From NCBI GenBank assembly GCA_007123975.1, contig SLFZ01000110.1, positions 1 to 6,157 on the forward strand: DNA of 6,157 nt, written 5' to 3'. Position 1 is the first letter of the stretch. Each line of letters starts with the position of its first letter. The notes under the pieces were generated by a model. The model ran no database searches. It was not told the DNA's origin and saw nothing but the letters and a program-made list of their open reading frames with translations. The DNA is from Candidatus Izemoplasma sp. (GTDB taxonomy: Bacteria > Bacillota_I > Bacilli_A > Izemoplasmatales > Izemoplasmataceae). Shown piece by piece: positions 4,550 to 6,157 of the stretch. Made by a program: the position numbers and the translations under genes.

Positions 4550-6157
4550 ATGGAATATCTTCCTCAGCGTAGTAGTCGTTTTCGAGGATGTAGTTGTTGA
4601 CGCGGTGACGGAAGAGAACTTCACCCAACAAGGAACGAATCTCTTGTGAACTGTACGAGCGATCTTTTCCAACGAAGTGTTCGCGGTCGATTTCATAGAA
4701 GTATCGGTCGGTTAAGAAACTGACGTTTGAAAAGATGACGGTGTTTTTAACGTTGTCATTGAAGGCGTCGGCTCCTATGAGTTTTTCTGGTTCAATCTCA
4801 AGGCCAAACATGTTCGCAAGCGTCGGTAAGACGTCGACGCTGGACATCAGTTTGTCAATGATTTCGAACTCGGTGAGTGTTGGGTGGTAGATGAAGAAGG
4901 GGACGTTATGGATGTTCAAGTTGGTTTCAGGGTCTTTGATGTGTGCGAAGTGGTCGTGTGTTTCCATGGCACGGAACGCTTCGTACTCCCAGACGACATC
5001 GGCGCTGACTCCATAGGCGTAATGGTCGCCATAGATGATTAACACGGTCGATTCAAGACGGCCTTCTGCCTTGAGTTCATCGATCAAATACCCAATCGCG
5101 AGATCGAACTCCCACTGCGCCGCATGGTAATGTTTGATGCTTTCGGGAACGTCGACGCGGCCGATGTCGCTTAAGATGCCGTCGATGAGTGGGAAGTGTT
5201 TCTGTGCGAGATCATGACGGCCGTTTTCGTAGGGTAAGTGGCCGGTGACGGTGAGGAAGTATGCAAAGACGTTTTCTTCACTGAACACGTAAGGCAATGC
5301 CCGCTGCATCATTTCAAGATCGCTATGCCAGTAGTGTCCGGTGGCGTTGCGTTCTTCGTCGGACGGGATGACCATGCCCAATCGCTCATCGCTGAAATAG
5401 GCGTCATAGTTTAGGGCGTTCGGATGAAACGAGGCCCGTGGATAAAAGTGATCGGAGAAGTTGTGGAAGGCGAGGGTTTTGTGGTCTAAGGCGTTAAACA
5501 AGTTTGGAAGGCTTTGTGGGAAGGTGTTGTTTAGGTAACGATCCATGCTCAGGTGGATGTTGCGGTTGGGGTAGAAGCCGGTTTGAATCATGAACTCGGT
5601 GTCGGCGGTGTTGCGGTAATATAGGGGCGCGTAAAACCGGTTGAAATACCATGATCCATTAAACGAGTCGTCCTCATCGTCACCGACAATCAACCGATAC
5701 AAGTTCGGCGTCAGTTCAGGGTGGATTGCGTACGTGTCCAACGCTTCAGCCATGATCATGATGACATCCAGATCATGCGTTTCAATGTGCAAGGCATCGG
5801 TCATGCGGTTTTGGCTAGGCCCGGGGTGCAGGTCGTGCCAAAGTTTGACATCGGTGTCGTCGATTTCCTCGTTTGAACCGCTGGAAAACCAATGGTATGA
5901 GATGTCGACACGTATGTAGGTAATCAAGCCAAACTTATGCATCGTTGCCGTCGGGACAATCGGCTCCCGGTAAAGGTCATGGTCGGAAAAGGCGAAGGGA
6001 TCGTCGGTTTTGTCATCGGCGATGGTCAACACCGTCACAAACAACAAAAACATCGCCCCAACCACATGCACAAAGGGTTGCTTATACGACGTATAGCGGA
6101 TGTCGAAGAAGGATAATTTGCCGCGCGCTTCTTGGTGGATCAGGATAATCGTTAACA
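4548..6157 (-). CDS. LtaS-like phosphoglycerol transferase (sulfatase-fold), N-terminus outside window
   Basis: The frame stays open from the stop at 4550-4548 to the right edge, about 535 codons. A GTG at 6071 is internal, because coding sequence continues upstream of it. Numbering from that GTG, residues 2-17 are the last membrane helix, then a linker, then an extracellular alkaline-phosphatase-superfamily domain from about residue 98. Catalytic-type residues match LtaS: E109 in MIMAEALD (metal), T155 in NTADTEF (nucleophile threonine), H203 and R212 in the HNFSDHFYPR stretch, H278 in VTGHLPY, and D349-H350 in YGDHYAYG. SVDVLPTLANMFG (411-423) is also typical. LtaS proteins move glycerol phosphate from phosphatidylglycerol onto a glycolipid anchor to build lipoteichoic acid outside the membrane. 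The linker and early domain are rich in Asp and Glu. Synthase, primase or another phosphoglycerol transferase are all possible. The promoter and start lie outside the window. Confidence 0.85.
   Translation of the reverse strand, partial: LTIILIHQEARGKLSFFDIRYTSYKQPFVHVVGAMFLLFVTVLTIADDKTDDPFAFSDHDLYREPIVPTATMHKFGLITYIRVDISYHWFSSGSNEEIDDTDVKLWHDLHPGPSQNRMTDALHIETHDLDVIMIMAEALDTYAIHPELTPNLYRLIVGDDEDDSFNGSWYFNRFYAPLYYRNTADTEFMIQTGFYPNRNIHLSMDRYLNNTFPQSLPNLFNALDHKTLAFHNFSDHFYPRASFHPNALNYDAYFSDERLGMVIPSDEERNATGHYWHSDLEMMQRALPYVFSEENVFAYFLTVTGHLPYENGRHDLAQKHFPLIDGILSDIGRVDVPESIKHYHAAQWEFDLAIGYLIDELKAEGRLESTVLIIYGDHYAYGVSADVVWEYEAFRAMETHDHFAHIKDPETNLNIHNVPFFIYHPTLTEFEIIDKLMSSVDVLPTLANMFGLEIEPEKLIGADAFNDNVKNTVIFSNVSFLTDRYFYEIDREHFVGKDRSYSSQEIRSLLGEVLFRHRVNNYILENDYYAEEDIP

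Noticed and set aside
4461..4649. 62-codon plus-strand open frame spanning the convergent terminator
   Set aside because: It runs through a strong terminator hairpin and into the antisense of the LtaS-like gene, so transcription through it is unlikely.
6069..6071. GTG at 6071 (minus) as the start of the LtaS-like protein
   Set aside because: The same frame continues upstream to the window edge without a stop, and LtaS-type proteins have several membrane helices before this point, so the GTG is internal.

Overview
The window reads as a stretch of an ordinary bacterial chromosome, about half G+C by eye, densely packed with genes and using TGA as a stop (the first gene ends in TGA inside an ATGA overlap). 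The gene set points to a monoderm Bacillota-type organism: a DegV/FakB fatty-acid-binding protein, a lipoteichoic-acid-synthase-like sulfatase, strong AAGGAGGTGA-like ribosome sites and short Rho-independent terminators. The normal stop use of TGA argues against the mycoplasma code. A deep-branching member of Bacilli would fit, but the window holds no marker that fixes the genus.

Layout, left to right. Positions 1-374 hold the 3' end of a methenyl-tetrahydrofolate cyclohydrolase (FchA/FTCD_C family) that enters from outside the window. It overlaps by 4 bases (ATGA) a family 8 glycosyltransferase (371-1393), which closes with a terminator that begins inside its stop codon. A new unit then starts from a perfect TTGACA promoter carrying an 18-bp inverted repeat. 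It encodes a hemolysin III/PAQR-type seven-helix membrane protein (1484-2104) and, 21 bases later, a DegV-family protein (2126-2980), followed by a second terminator. A third unit with its own clear promoter encodes a polytopic O-antigen ligase/polymerase-like protein (3128-4498). The right end is a minus-strand LtaS-like phosphoglycerol transferase (4548 to beyond 6157), whose N-terminal membrane part lies mostly outside the window. The two convergent genes share a 14-bp-stem bidirectional terminator.

Functionally the window leans towards the cell envelope: a cytosolic glycosyltransferase, a membrane glycan polymerase/ligase, an extracellular polyglycerol-phosphate synthase, and a two-gene unit that may handle membrane acyl chains. 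No mobile elements, CRISPR arrays, tRNA or rRNA genes were seen. Nothing amounts to a clearly undescribed system. The points most worth a second look are the palindrome in the hemolysin III promoter, the pairing of a PAQR-fold protein with a fatty-acid-binding protein, and the unusual flavour of the glycosyltransferase.
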